Part shown: positions 46,108-55,518 of the stretch, one piece after another
Layout: each line of letters begins with the position of its first letter
Position numbering within the stretch: the first letter of the stretch is position 1
Assembly (NCBI RefSeq): GCF_016427505.1
Contig: NZ_JAELXS010000003.1
Location: forward strand, 62,001-126,000
Length of the DNA: 64,000 nt
DNA from: Sphingomonas mollis
GTDB taxonomy: Bacteria; Pseudomonadota; Alphaproteobacteria; Sphingomonadales; Sphingomonadaceae
Direction of reading: 5' to 3'
The notes under the pieces: model-generated
Databases searched by the model: none
What the model was told of the DNA's origin: nothing
Seen by the model: only the letters and a program-made list of their open reading frames with translations
Translations under genes and position numbers: made by a program

Positions 46108-47367
46108 ATGGCCGATATGCAGAATCCGACCGACCTGATCGCCACGATGGGCGCCCGCGCCCGTCTCGCCGCCGCTGCATTGGCGGCATTGCCGACCGGG
46201 ACGAAACGGGCCGGGCTGTGCGCTGCATCGGCCGCCATCCGCGCGCAATCGGCGGCGATCCTGGCTGCCAATGCGGAGGATATGGAGCGGGCCACGGCAG
46301 CGGGGTTAAGCGGCGCGTTGCTCGACCGATTGCGTCTGGACGAGGTCAGGCTGGCGAGCGTAGCGGACTCGATTGCGGCGGTGGCGGCACTGGACGATCC
46401 CGTCGGCGCGACGATCGACACGCGCGAACGACCGAACGGCCTGACGCTCACGCGGGTGCGCGTGCCGATCGGCGTGATCGGCATCATCTTCGAAAGCCGG
46501 CCGAACGTCACCGCGGATGCCGCCGCGCTTTGCGTGATGAGCGGCAACGCCGCGATCCTGCGCGGCGGATCGGAAGCACGCGCCAGCAACCGCGCGCTGC
46601 ACGCGGCGTTCGCGGATGGTCTGGCCGCAGCAGGTGTGCCGCGCGACGCCGTGCAACTGGTACCGACGACCGACCGTGCGGTGGTGGGGGCGATGCTGAC
46701 GGCGGCGGGCTTGATCGACCTGATCGTGCCGCGCGGCGGCAAAAGCCTCGTGGCACGCGTCCAGGCGGATGCGCGCGTGCCCGTGCTCGCGCATCTCGAC
46801 GGCATCAACCACATCTTCGTCCACGCCTCCGCCGATCCGGCAATGGCGGCGGCAGTGGTGGTCGACGCCAAGATGCGCCGTACCGGCGTCTGCGGCGCGA
46901 TGGAGACGCTGCTGATCGATCGCGCCTATCCGCACGCGGCAACGCTGGTCGAGGCGCTTGCGGCAGCCGGCTGCGACGTACGCGGCGACGACGCTGTCCA
47001 GCGACTGACGTCAGTCGCGCCAGCCACGGCGGCGGACTGGGATACCGAATATCTCGACGCCATCGCCTCGGTCGCGCTGGTCGATGGCCTCGACGGCGCC
47101 ATCGACCATATCGCCGCGCACGGGTCGCACCACACCGACGCGATCGTCGCGGCGGACGCTGGCGTGGCCGAGCAGTTTTTGGCGCGGGTCGACTCGGCGA
47201 TCGTCCTGTGGAACGCCTCCACCCAGTTCGCCGATGGCGGTGAGTTCGGCATGGGCGCGGAGATCGGCATCGCCACCGGCCGGCTGCACGCGCGCGGCCC
47301 CGTCGCGCTGGAAGGGCTGACAACGTACAAATGGGTCGGCCGCGGCACCGGGCAGGTGCGTGGTTGA
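46108..47367 (+). CDS. proA: gamma-glutamyl phosphate reductase
   Basis: A 419-residue aldehyde-dehydrogenase-fold enzyme of proline synthesis that reduces glutamyl-5-phosphate with NADPH. It has VPIGVIGIIFESRPNVTADA, SGNAAILRGGSEA, the catalytic cysteine in RRTGVCGAMETLLID, and the end ALEGLTTYKWVGRGTGQVRG. No proB is next to it. Confidence 0.97.
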   Translation: MADMQNPTDLIATMGARARLAAAALAALPTGTKRAGLCAASAAIRAQSAAILAANAEDMERATAAGLSGALLDRLRLDEVRLASVADSIAAVAALDDPVGATIDTRERPNGLTLTRVRVPIGVIGIIFESRPNVTADAAALCVMSGNAAILRGGSEARASNRALHAAFADGLAAAGVPRDAVQLVPTTDRAVVGAMLTAAGLIDLIVPRGGKSLVARVQADARVPVLAHLDGINHIFVHASADPAMAAAVVVDAKMRRTGVCGAMETLLIDRAYPHAATLVEALAAAGCDVRGDDAVQRLTSVAPATAADWDTEYLDAIASVALVDGLDGAIDHIAAHGSHHTDAIVAADAGVAEQFLARVDSAIVLWNASTQFADGGEFGMGAEIGIATGRLHARGPVALEGLTTYKWVGRGTGQVRG

Positions 47368-47398
47368 AGCAGCGCGCCGGCGGGCGTAGATTGCCCCT

Positions 47399-47665
47399 GT
47401 GAACGCGCCCGCCTCCATCACCGCCGCCCTCGACGCCGATACGATCGCGATGGTCGAGGAACTGGCGCGCGCGCGGGGCATCACCGGTGCGCAATTCGCG
47501 GCCGAGGCGATCCGCCGCGTAGCCGAGAGCGAAAAGGATTACCGCGCCTTCGTACAGCAGGGGATCAACGCCGCCGATCGGGGCGATTTGATCCCGCATA
47601 ACGAGGTGATGGCTGAACTCGATGCGATGATCGAGAAACAGCGGACACGATGCCAGCATCCATAG
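47399..47665 (+). CDS. ParD-like ribbon-helix-helix antitoxin
   Basis: This is an 88-residue protein with an N-terminal RHH (SITAALDADTIAMVEELARA) and a toxin-wrapping acidic helix (DRGDLIPHNEVMAELDAMIE) of the ParD/CopG type. GTG start. The end overlaps the toxin start by 16 bases. It should repress the pair's promoter and neutralise the toxin. Confidence 0.85.
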   Translation: MNAPASITAALDADTIAMVEELARARGITGAQFAAEAIRRVAESEKDYRAFVQQGINAADRGDLIPHNEVMAELDAMIEKQRTRCQHP

Positions 47666-47940
47666 AGTGGTCCCGCCCGGCGCTGATCGATCTGAGGAAT
47701 ATCGGCAGTTGGCTGAACGATCAGGCTTCAGGCGAGGTGGCCCTTCGGACGCTATCGGCGATCAGGCGGCGGGCGACGTTTCTAGAAACCCATCCTCATG
47801 GTGGTCGACCGGAAGCGGACGGCCTCCGTGTCCTGCTTGTCCGGGGCACTCCATACCTTATCATCTACCGGATTTTCGCTGATTCCGTGCAGGTACTGCG
47901 CATCCGGCATGAGCGCGAAGACTGGCAGGTTGTACCGTGA
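47650..47940 (+). CDS. ParE/RelE-family toxin
   Basis: A 96-residue protein of the RelE/ParE fold. It begins IEWSRPALIDLRNIGSWLND, has PHGGRPEADGLRVLLVRGTPY and ends IYRIFADSVQVLRIRHERED. ParE toxins poison DNA gyrase. Its stop overlaps nadD by 4 bases, so the pair has become wedged between proA and nadD and couples to an essential gene. Confidence 0.88.
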   Translation: MPASIEWSRPALIDLRNIGSWLNDQASGEVALRTLSAIRRRATFLETHPHGGRPEADGLRVLLVRGTPYLIIYRIFADSVQVLRIRHEREDWQVVP

Positions 47941-48524
47941 TCCGCACCGGCCTGTTCGGCGGATCGTTCAACCCCGCGCATCGGGGGCATCGCGGCATCA
48001 CGCTGGCCGCGATGCGCGCGCTGGCGCTGGACGAGGCGTGGTGGCTGGTGTCGCCGGGCAACCCGTTGAAACCCGTCGCCGGTATGGCGCCGCTGCCCGC
48101 CCGACTCGCGTCCGCACGCGCGATGGCCCGCCGCGCGCCGATCCGCGCGACCGCGATCGAGGCGCGTCTGGGCACGCGCTATACCGTCGATACGATCCGC
48201 CAATTGCAACGTCGCTATCCCAAGCGCCGGTTCGTCTGGATCATGGGTGCCGACAATCTCGCCCAGTTTCACCGCTGGCGCGACTGGCGCGGCATCGCGC
48301 GTGCGATCCCGATTGCGGTCGTGGCGCGTCCGGGATATGACGGGCGCGCCCTCGCGGCACCCGCGATGGCCTGGCTGCGGCGCCATGTCAGACCGCGGTC
48401 GGCCGCGAAGACCTGGACGATGTGGAGTTTGCCGGCATTGGTGCTCTTGCGCTTTCGCCCCGATCCGACGTCCGCAACCGGCCTGCGTGCCGGTGACCCC
48501 GACTGGCACCGCCGCTATGATTAG
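47937..48524 (+). CDS. nadD: nicotinate-nucleotide adenylyltransferase
   Basis: A 195-residue enzyme of NAD synthesis with TGLFGGSFNPAHRGH, WWLVSPGNPLKP and IMGADNLAQFHRWRDW. GTG start inside the toxin stop. First of the usual nadD-rsfS-rlmH run. Confidence 0.95.
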   Translation: MIRTGLFGGSFNPAHRGHRGITLAAMRALALDEAWWLVSPGNPLKPVAGMAPLPARLASARAMARRAPIRATAIEARLGTRYTVDTIRQLQRRYPKRRFVWIMGADNLAQFHRWRDWRGIARAIPIAVVARPGYDGRALAAPAMAWLRRHVRPRSAAKTWTMWSLPALVLLRFRPDPTSATGLRAGDPDWHRRYD

Positions 48525-48552
48525 CGGACGGCCGGTTTCTCAAGGAACTCTC

Positions 48553-48945
48553 TTGGCCACTTCCTCTACCACGCCCCGTCCCTCCGATCCCGCCGAAGTT
48601 GCGGCGCTGCATCAGTTGATCCTGTCGTCGCTGGACGACGATCAGGCGGTGGAAACGATCTCGATCCCGCTCGCCGGCAAATCGAGCATCGCCGATTTCA
48701 TGGTGATCGCCAGCGGTCGCTCGACCCGTCAGGTCGCGTCGATGGCCGCCAAGCTGTCCGAGCGGATCAAGGCCGAGCAGGGCCGCAGCCCCCGGATCGA
48801 GGGTTTGCCGACCGCCGACTGGGTGCTGATCGATGCCGGCGACGTGATCGTCCACCTGTTCCGGCCGGAAGTGCGCTCGTTCTACAATCTGGAGCGGATG
48901 TGGTCGTTCGGTGACGCGCCACCGCCGGAGCCGACGCGCGGCTGA
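48553..48945 (+). CDS. rsfS: ribosome silencing factor RsfS
   Basis: About 130 residues with the family core SIADFMVIASGRSTRQVASM, then RSPRIEGLPTADWVLIDAGD and VIVHLFRPEVRSFYNLERMW. It binds L14 on the large subunit and blocks subunit joining in starvation. A TTG with AGGAA at good distance is taken as start; an ATG at 48517 is the alternative. Confidence 0.93.
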   Translation: MATSSTTPRPSDPAEVAALHQLILSSLDDDQAVETISIPLAGKSSIADFMVIASGRSTRQVASMAAKLSERIKAEQGRSPRIEGLPTADWVLIDAGDVIVHLFRPEVRSFYNLERMWSFGDAPPPEPTRG

Positions 48946-48950
48946 CGCCG

Positions 48951-49373
48951 TTGCTGCTGCATATCGTCGCCCGCGGACGGATCGCCCGTTCGCCCGAGGC
49001 CGAGCTGGTCGACCGCTACATGAAGCGGATCGCCTGGCCGACCCGGATCACCGAACTGCCCGACACCGGCGGTCGCGAACCCATGGCCGTGGCGCAGGGC
49101 AAGCGCATCCTGCTGGACGAGAAGGGCGAAATGCTGGGATCGATGGCCTTCGCCGAACGGCTGGGCCGCTGGCGCGACGATGGCGTGCGCGAGGCGCGGT
49201 TCCTGCTGGGTGCGGCGGATGGCTTCGACGAGCCTGCCCGCGCCGAGGCCGACCTGTTGCTGTCGTTCGGCCGCGCCACCTGGCCGCACCTGCTGGCCCG
49301 CGCGATGCTCGCCGAACAGCTGTTCCGCGCGACCAGCATCCTCGCCAACCACCCCTATCACCGCGAAGGTTAG
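48951..49373 (+). CDS. rlmH: 23S rRNA pseudouridine-1915 N3-methyltransferase
   Basis: A 140-residue SPOUT methyltransferase: HIVARGRIARSPEAELVDRY, FLLGAADGFDEPARAEADLL and the closing knot RATSILANHPYHREG. TTG start, 5 bases after rsfS. Confidence 0.95.
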   Translation: MLLHIVARGRIARSPEAELVDRYMKRIAWPTRITELPDTGGREPMAVAQGKRILLDEKGEMLGSMAFAERLGRWRDDGVREARFLLGAADGFDEPARAEADLLLSFGRATWPHLLARAMLAEQLFRATSILANHPYHREG

Positions 49374-49378
49374 GGCGG

Positions 49379-50536
49379 ATGTTGCGCCTGTCCGTCCGCG
49401 CGATACTGGCGATGTCGCTGACGGCCAGCGTCGCCGCGCAAGCCCCTGCCGACGCCAATGATCCTCTATTACGCGCGCAGCAGGAGGCCGCCGCCGCCAC
49501 CGCTCGTGCCGACCGGCTGACGGCGGCCGCGGCGGCGGAAAGCGATGCGGCGGCGCGAGCGGCGGTCGAACGGCGTGGCCTTACCGCACGGGTCGCGGTC
49601 GCGGCGGCGGGTCTGCGCAGCGCGGCGGCCAAAGCGGTCATCGTCGATCGCCGGCTGGCCGAGCGTCGCGCCCGGCTGGCGGCCGAACAGGCGCCCGTCG
49701 CGCGGTTACTTGCCGCCCTGCAATCACTGGCGCGTCAGCCGGCGGCGGTGACGGTGATGCAACCGGGGTCAATCGACGATCTGGTGCATGTCCGCGCGGT
49801 GCTCGGCACCGTGATGCCGGCGGTCCGCGCTCGCACCACCGCGGTTCGCGGCGATCTCAATGAGACACGAGAACTGTTCGCGCAGGCGACGCAGGCCCGC
49901 GACGCACTGGATGCGGCGCGGGCGCGGCTGGACCGTGAACGCGGCGCGCTGGCGCAACTGGAAACGCAGCACCGGGAACGCGCCGCCGTGCTGGGCCGGG
50001 GTGCGCTTTCCGAACAGGACCGCGCGCTGGCGCTGGGCGAGCGCGCCCGCGATCTGGTCGACCGGCTGGCCGAGGAGGGTGAGGGGCAGGCCATCGTCGC
50101 CGGACTCATGGCGCTGACCGGTCCCGTGCCGCGTCCCGTGGCGGCGGGCAGCGTCGGGCCATCGCGCCAGACCGGCGTCTATCGCCTGCCGGTCGCGGGA
50201 CGGCTGGTGACGGGGTTCGGCGAGATTTCGGCCGCTGGCGTCCGCTCGCGCGGGCTGACCTTCGCGGTGCCGGCGGGCACGCCCGTCGTCGCCCCCGCCG
50301 GCGGTACGGTGCGGTACGCGCAGGGGTTTCGCGGCTATGGTGGCATCGTGATCGTCGATCATGGCGATGGCTGGACCAGCCTGGTCACGGGCCTCGCCAA
50401 GCCGCTGGTCGCGGTGGGAGGCACCGTGCGGATGGGCGATCCGATCGGCCGCGCGGCGGCGGGCGATTACCCCCGCGTCACTGTCGAATTGCGTCGGCGC
50501 GGCCAGCCGATGGAGATGGTGGCGCTGATCGGATGA
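49379..50536 (+). CDS. EnvC-like murein hydrolase activator
   Basis: This is a 385-residue protein with a signal peptide and a long alanine-rich coiled coil (~residues 25-240). The LytM domain starts near VAGRLVTGFGEISAAGVRSR and holds PAGTPVVAPAGGTVRYAQGF and IVIVDHGDGW. The zinc ligands of active M23 peptidases are missing: HLHFE is replaced by RVTVELRR and the YxH site by SLVTG. As in E. coli EnvC, it probably activates amidases. 5 bases after rlmH. Confidence 0.88.
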   Translation: MLRLSVRAILAMSLTASVAAQAPADANDPLLRAQQEAAAATARADRLTAAAAAESDAAARAAVERRGLTARVAVAAAGLRSAAAKAVIVDRRLAERRARLAAEQAPVARLLAALQSLARQPAAVTVMQPGSIDDLVHVRAVLGTVMPAVRARTTAVRGDLNETRELFAQATQARDALDAARARLDRERGALAQLETQHRERAAVLGRGALSEQDRALALGERARDLVDRLAEEGEGQAIVAGLMALTGPVPRPVAAGSVGPSRQTGVYRLPVAGRLVTGFGEISAAGVRSRGLTFAVPAGTPVVAPAGGTVRYAQGFRGYGGIVIVDHGDGWTSLVTGLAKPLVAVGGTVRMGDPIGRAAAGDYPRVTVELRRRGQPMEMVALIG

Positions 50537-50639
50537 TACGCCGCCGGCCAGTCAGGCGACATTAACCGCGACGTTGCTTTGATCGTGCCGCGATCCTCGC
50601 TACGATGGCTGGATTCACTTTTGCTCGTCAGGGACATAG

Positions 50640-51992
50640 ATGCGCCGTCCGCTTCTCACCGCCACCGCGATCGTCGCCGCGATGTCCGCCATTCCGCTGG
50701 CGACCGCGGCGATGGCGGCGGCGGACACCGACACTTTCCGTGAGTTCGACCAGTTTCTCGACGTCTTCAACCGCGTGAAGGCCAACTATGTCGACAAGGT
50801 CGATGACAAGACGCTGATAAAGGGCGCCATTCAGGGGATGCTCGCCTCGCTCGACCCGCATTCGGTGTACGAGACGGGAATCGAGTACGACAATCTGCGC
50901 ATCATGACCGACGGCGCCTATGGCGGCCTCGGCCTGACGGTCGGCATGGATGACGGCGCGGTGAAGATCATCTCGCCGCAAGAGGATACGCCGGGCGACC
51001 GTGCCGGGATCAAGGCCGGCGACCTGATCCTGCGCATCAACGGCGAACTCGCCTATGGCCTGACGCTCGATCAGGCGGTGACGAAGATGCGGGGACCGGC
51101 GGGCAGCAAGGTGACGCTGTCGCTGGTCCGTGCCGGCCGCGACAAGCCGATTGACGTGACGATGGTGCGCGAACGCATCGTGCAGAAGCCCGTAAAATGG
51201 GAAGTGCGCGGCGATGTGGGTTATATCAACATCAACACCTTCTCGAAGGATACCGGCGCCGAGACGCGGGCCGCGATCGCCGCGATCACCGCGGCGCTGG
51301 GTCACAAGCCGCTCGGTTACGTCGTCGATCTGCGTAACAACGGCGGCGGCTTGCTGACCGAGGCGATCGCGGTGTCCGACCTGTTCCTCGACCATGGCGA
51401 GATCGTGTCGCAGCGCGGACGCGGCACCGACATCGATCGCTATTATGCCGAAAGCATGTTCCCCGGTGACGCCGCCAAGGGGCTGCCCGTCGTGGTGCTG
51501 ACCGATGCCGGCACTGCTTCGGCGTCGGAGATCGTCGCCGGCGCGTTGCAGGATCATCATCGCGGGCTGGTGATGGGTGAGCGCAGCTTCGGCAAGGGTT
51601 CGGTCCAGTCGGTGATCGAACTGGGGCCGCAGCGCGCGCTGAAGATCACGACCGCGCGGTATTACACGCCGTCGGGCCATTCGGTGCAGGAGGGCGGGAT
51701 CGAACCCGACATCCGCGTGCCGCAGTTGTCCGACCCCGATTACAAGGACCGGCCGGTGGTGCGCGAGGCCGATCTGCGCCAGCACCTGATGAACGAGGTG
51801 AAGCTGGATAACGGCAAGCTGGAAGAGGACAGCAAGGACGATCCCCGCTTCACCGCCACCGCCGAGGAATTGAAGAAGCAGGGCGTCGAGGATTTCCAGC
51901 TGAACTATGCGCTGAAGACGGTCGCCCGGCTCGGCGGCCCGGCACAGGTCGCGGCGGCGACGAAGCCCGTCGTAAAGACGCCTGCGAAGTGA
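50640..51992 (+). CDS. ctpA: C-terminal processing peptidase, S41 family
   Basis: A 450-residue protease with a signal peptide, a PDZ domain (YGGLGLTVGMDDGAVKIISP, DRAGIKAGDLILRINGE) and a Ser/Lys dyad (TDAGTASASEIVAGALQDH; GERSFGKGSVQS). It processes or degrades periplasmic proteins. Together with the EnvC-like gene upstream it forms the usual envC-ctpA pair. Confidence 0.96.
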   Translation: MRRPLLTATAIVAAMSAIPLATAAMAAADTDTFREFDQFLDVFNRVKANYVDKVDDKTLIKGAIQGMLASLDPHSVYETGIEYDNLRIMTDGAYGGLGLTVGMDDGAVKIISPQEDTPGDRAGIKAGDLILRINGELAYGLTLDQAVTKMRGPAGSKVTLSLVRAGRDKPIDVTMVRERIVQKPVKWEVRGDVGYININTFSKDTGAETRAAIAAITAALGHKPLGYVVDLRNNGGGLLTEAIAVSDLFLDHGEIVSQRGRGTDIDRYYAESMFPGDAAKGLPVVVLTDAGTASASEIVAGALQDHHRGLVMGERSFGKGSVQSVIELGPQRALKITTARYYTPSGHSVQEGGIEPDIRVPQLSDPDYKDRPVVREADLRQHLMNEVKLDNGKLEEDSKDDPRFTATAEELKKQGVEDFQLNYALKTVARLGGPAQVAAATKPVVKTPAK

Positions 51993-52002
51993 TGCACGCC
52001 GC

Positions 52003-52485
52003 ATGAGGAAGCCGACCACGGCGCACTGGCTCGCGTTCCTGCTCCCCGCCGCGCTGCTGGCGGGCGCATGGGGGGCGCAGTTGCTGGGCGGCCTTTATCC
52101 GTGCCAGCTGTGTCACTGGCAACGCTGGCCGCATTATGCGGCGCTGGTGCTGGCGGGCCTCGCCTTTCTCGTTCCCGCCGGTCGCGCTCGCGGCGCGCTG
52201 GTGCTGCTGGCGGCGCTGGCGATCGCCGCGTCGGGCGCGATCGCCGTGGCGCATGCCGGGGTGGAATATGGCTGGTGGCCGGGCTTCACCGCCTGCACCT
52301 CGACGATCGACTTCACGAATCTCGATCCGTCGCAGCGGCTGGACGCGATCATGAAGGCGCCGCTGGTCCGTTGTGACCATGCGCCGTGGACATTGGCGGG
52401 CATATCGCTGGCCGGGTTCAACGCCATCTTTTCGATCGCCGGCGCGATCACCATCTTGGCCCTGATGACGAGGGAACGGGCATGA
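52003..52485 (+). CDS. dsbB: disulfide bond formation protein DsbB
   Basis: A 160-residue four-helix membrane protein. The first catalytic pair is in GLYPCQLCHWQRWPH, the second in GFTACTSTIDF and LVRCDHAPW. It passes electrons from DsbA to quinone. ATG start 10 bases after ctpA; its stop overlaps coq7 by 4 bases. Confidence 0.93.
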   Translation: MRKPTTAHWLAFLLPAALLAGAWGAQLLGGLYPCQLCHWQRWPHYAALVLAGLAFLVPAGRARGALVLLAALAIAASGAIAVAHAGVEYGWWPGFTACTSTIDFTNLDPSQRLDAIMKAPLVRCDHAPWTLAGISLAGFNAIFSIAGAITILALMTRERA

Positions 52486-53015
52486 GCTGGAAACCGGGTG
52501 ACCGTCGCGAGGCGACGAAGGCGATGATCCGCGTCGATCAGGCCGGCGAATTCGGCGCAACGCGTATCTATGCCGGGCAACTGGCGGTGCTGGGCGACCG
52601 GCATCCTGCATCCCGCGCGATCCACCACATGGCGGTGCAGGAGGAGCGGCATCAGGCGTTCTTCGACCGCATGATCGTCGAACGTGGCGTACGGCCGACG
52701 CTGTTCCAGCCATTCTGGAACGCCGCCGGCTTCGCCTTGGGCGCGGTGACGGCGGCGATGGGGCCGGATGCGGCGATGGCCTGCACGGCGGCGGTGGAGA
52801 CCGAGATCGACAAGCATTATGCCGATCAGCTCGTCGAACTGGGCGACAGCGACCCGGAGTTGTCGGCGGCGATCGCCGATTTTCAGGCGGAAGAACTGGA
52901 ACACCGCGACCACGCGCTGGCGTCGGGCGCGGAGAACGCGTTCGGCTATCCGGTGCTCAGCGGCATGATCCGGCTGGGGTGCAAGGTCGCGATTGCGGCG
53001 GCGAAGAGGATTTGA
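52482..53015 (+). CDS. coq7: COQ7-type demethoxyubiquinone hydroxylase
   Basis: A 177-residue di-iron enzyme of ubiquinone synthesis: RVDQAGEFGATRIYAGQL, VQEERHQAFFD, VETEIDKHYADQL and AEELEHRDHALASGA provide the glutamates and histidines. The gene is coupled to dsbB, which needs ubiquinone as acceptor. Confidence 0.95.
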   Translation: MSWKPGDRREATKAMIRVDQAGEFGATRIYAGQLAVLGDRHPASRAIHHMAVQEERHQAFFDRMIVERGVRPTLFQPFWNAAGFALGAVTAAMGPDAAMACTAAVETEIDKHYADQLVELGDSDPELSAAIADFQAEELEHRDHALASGAENAFGYPVLSGMIRLGCKVAIAAAKRI

Positions 53016-53029
53016 TGGGAGTGGCAGCG

Positions 53030-53536
53030 ATGAAGACGGCGATCCTGGCCCTGATGGCGCTGACCGCGCCGGCGATGGCGCAACAGGCAGCGACGACGGG
53101 TGGCGAGACGCCCGCCCGTCCGGTTGCCGCGCCCCAGCCCGCACAACCCGCGCTGCCCGGTCTCGAACGACCCCGGCCGGTCCAGCAACAGGCCAGCGTC
53201 GGTCGCGGTGCGCCGGTCAACGGCGTGCTGGTGCTGTACGGCAACGAACGCTGTCCCACCAACGCGGACGGCGACGAGATCGTGATCTGCGAACGCCGGT
53301 CGCAGGAGGAACAGTTCCGCGTTCCCAAGGAACTGCGCAATTTCGAGGTCACGCCCCAGAACCAGAGCTGGGCCACCCGGGCACAGGACACGATGAACAC
53401 CGGCAGCGGCGTGAACACGATCGGCAGTTGTTCGCCCGTCGGCCCCGGCGGCGCCACCGGCTGCTTCGCGCAATCGGTCCGCGCCAACCGCGCCGCCAAC
53501 CGTGCGCGCAATGCAGCGGCCAACGACGCGCCCTGA
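53030..53536 (+). CDS. secreted hypothetical protein, two cysteine segments
   Basis: About 168 residues: a signal peptide (MKTAILALMALTAPAMAQQ), a proline- and glutamine-rich linker, then YGNERCPTNADGDEIVICER and a C-terminal TIGSCSPVGPGGATGCFAQS. The pattern of a CP-x-GDEIVIC segment is common in sphingomonad exported proteins of unknown function. ATG 53030 has GGAG upstream; 14 bases past coq7. Confidence 0.75.
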   Translation: MKTAILALMALTAPAMAQQAATTGGETPARPVAAPQPAQPALPGLERPRPVQQQASVGRGAPVNGVLVLYGNERCPTNADGDEIVICERRSQEEQFRVPKELRNFEVTPQNQSWATRAQDTMNTGSGVNTIGSCSPVGPGGATGCFAQSVRANRAANRARNAAANDAP

Positions 53537-53608
53537 TCGCACCCGCGCCTTGCCGCTTTACCGCCGCCGGTCCCTCGCCTAGCCATTGGCGGCATTTCGG
53601 GGGGCGAC

Positions 53609-54112
53609 ATGGCGACGACGATCGGTCGGATACGGGCAAGTGGGGGCATCGCGCCAACCCTTTATGACAGGATATTGGCAGCGGCGTCGGTCGTGCTCGC
53701 CGGGTTTGCGATCCTCGCGATCGGTCGCGGCTTTCGCGAATGGTATGCGGTGCCGGCGATCATCTGGGCGCATCTCGCGACCATCCTGATCGCACTTCTC
53801 CTTACGCCGTTCATGCTGTTGCGGCCACGCGGTGACGCAAGCCACCGGCGATGGGGCATGGTATGGCTGGCGGCGATGTTCGCGACCGCGATCCTGTCGT
53901 TCGGCATCCGCACTGGCGGGGGCTTCAGCCCGATCCACATCCTGTCGGCGGTGACCGCAATCCAGGTGCCGCTGATCTGGCGATCCGCGCGGCAGCATCG
54001 CATCGCCGCTCATCGTCGCGGCATCCGCATTCTGGTGACGGGCGGACTGCTGATCGCCGGGTTCTTCACCTTTCCGTTCGGGCGCCTGCTGGGCCATTGG
54101 CTGTTCGCATGA
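53609..54112 (+). CDS. DUF2306-like small membrane protein
   Basis: 167 residues with four hydrophobic helices (AAASVVLAGFAILAIGRG, IIWAHLATILIALLLTPFML, GMVWLAAMFATAILSFGI, ILVTGGLLIAGFFTFPFG) and a conserved-looking HRRWGMVW. Resembles DUF2306 family proteins of unknown role. Its stop overlaps the next start (ATGA). Confidence 0.7.
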   Translation: MATTIGRIRASGGIAPTLYDRILAAASVVLAGFAILAIGRGFREWYAVPAIIWAHLATILIALLLTPFMLLRPRGDASHRRWGMVWLAAMFATAILSFGIRTGGGFSPIHILSAVTAIQVPLIWRSARQHRIAAHRRGIRILVTGGLLIAGFFTFPFGRLLGHWLFA

Positions 54113-55518
54113 CCCGTATGCGCGGCACGCCTGTCCTGCTGTTCCTGCTCGTCTGGATGTCGGCGGCGTGGTTCGGATCGTGGGAGTTCAACCCCAACAA
54201 CGCCACCCGCCTGTTCGCGGCGATCAGTCTGGTCGAGGACGGCGACGCCGTGATCGACGAGTTCGCGCCGATGACGATCGACAAGGCCGAATTCGACGGA
54301 CACGTCTATCTGGACAAGGCACCGGGTATGACCCTGATGGCGTTGCCCGCCGTGGCGCTGGCGACATGGGCCACGGGCGAGCGGTCGGCCGGTATCGAGA
54401 AGTCGATGATCGATCCACGGATGGGGCCGTTCCTGCGCCTCCGGCTGAGACTGGCCGCCGCGTCGGGGCCGGCGCTGCTGACCGCCATCGCGGCGGTCCT
54501 GCTCTACGATCTGGCACTGGGGCTGACCGGGAGCGCCGCCGCCGCGCTGTTCGCCGCGCTGGGCTACGCGCTCGGCACACCGATCTGGGGCTGGTCCACC
54601 ACGATCACCGGTCATTCCCCGGTCGCGGCGCTGTATGTCATCGCCGTCTGGGCTTTTCACCGTGCGGCGGCGAGCGGGCGAGGCGGGCCGATGCTGCTGG
54701 GCGGCCTCGCCCTCGGCTGGGCGGTCGTGGTAGAATATCAGGCGGTGCTGGCCGGATCGGCCATCGCGATCTGGGCGGCGTGGAACATCCGGTCGCACCC
54801 GAACCGCACGCGGCTGCTCGCGCTGGCGATCGCGGGCGGCGTGGCCGGCCTGTTGCCGCTGCTCGCCTATAACCTGATCGCGTTCGGCACCCCCTTCCGC
54901 ATCGCCTATGCCGGCGTGAAGGGGTTCGAGGGGATGCATCAGGGGCTATTCGGCCTGACTATGCCGAAGGTGCCGGTGCTGTTCGAGATCCTGTTCGGCG
55001 ACCGGCGCGGCCTGTTCTGGGTGGCGCCGGTGCTGCTGTTCGCGCCGCTGGGGTTGGCGGCGCTGGCGGATGTGCGCCGGACGCGGGCGATCGGCCTGAT
55101 GGCGATGGCGGTCGTGACGATCGCGCTGCTGGTGAATGCCGCCTATGTCTATTGGGATGGCGGCAACGCCACCGGGCCGCGCCACGCGATGCCGCTGGCG
55201 GGCCTGTTCTCGCTGGGCCTCGCGACGTTCTGGTCCGAACTGAAGCACGAATGGCAGCGATGGGCGTCGGCGGCGCTGCTCGGCCTGTCGATGGCGATCA
55301 ACCTGATCGTCGCCGCGGCCGAGATTTTCGCCCCGCCCGAATACCGCTTCCCCCTATGGTCGGCGGTGTTCGATCTGCGCTTCCGGCGCGGCGACATGCG
55401 GACCTGGCCCAGCGAGTGGTTGGGCTGGACGACGTGGCACGGATTCGAACTCTACCTCGCCTGCGCGCTGCCGCTGCTTTCCCTCCTTATCTGGCGTATC
55501 AGACGCGGTTTTTCCTGA
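54109..55518 (+). CDS. multi-spanning membrane protein, glycosyltransferase-like
   Basis: A 469-residue protein with ~11 membrane helices. The first periplasmic loop has NATRLFAAISLVEDGDAVID and GHVYLDKAPGMTLMALP, with the acidic residues (D, E) seen in GT-C type glycosyltransferases that use lipid-linked sugars. Later LAYNLIAFGTPFRIAYAG and NATGPRHAMPLAGLF are also family-like. Substrate unknown. Its end overlaps the convergent DedA gene. Confidence 0.78.
   Translation: MTRMRGTPVLLFLLVWMSAAWFGSWEFNPNNATRLFAAISLVEDGDAVIDEFAPMTIDKAEFDGHVYLDKAPGMTLMALPAVALATWATGERSAGIEKSMIDPRMGPFLRLRLRLAAASGPALLTAIAAVLLYDLALGLTGSAAAALFAALGYALGTPIWGWSTTITGHSPVAALYVIAVWAFHRAAASGRGGPMLLGGLALGWAVVVEYQAVLAGSAIAIWAAWNIRSHPNRTRLLALAIAGGVAGLLPLLAYNLIAFGTPFRIAYAGVKGFEGMHQGLFGLTMPKVPVLFEILFGDRRGLFWVAPVLLFAPLGLAALADVRRTRAIGLMAMAVVTIALLVNAAYVYWDGGNATGPRHAMPLAGLFSLGLATFWSELKHEWQRWASAALLGLSMAINLIVAAAEIFAPPEYRFPLWSAVFDLRFRRGDMRTWPSEWLGWTTWHGFELYLACALPLLSLLIWRIRRGFS

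Noticed and set aside
49379..50536. Active M23 zinc peptidase
   Set aside because: The zinc-ligand histidines are replaced, so it is called an EnvC-like activator.
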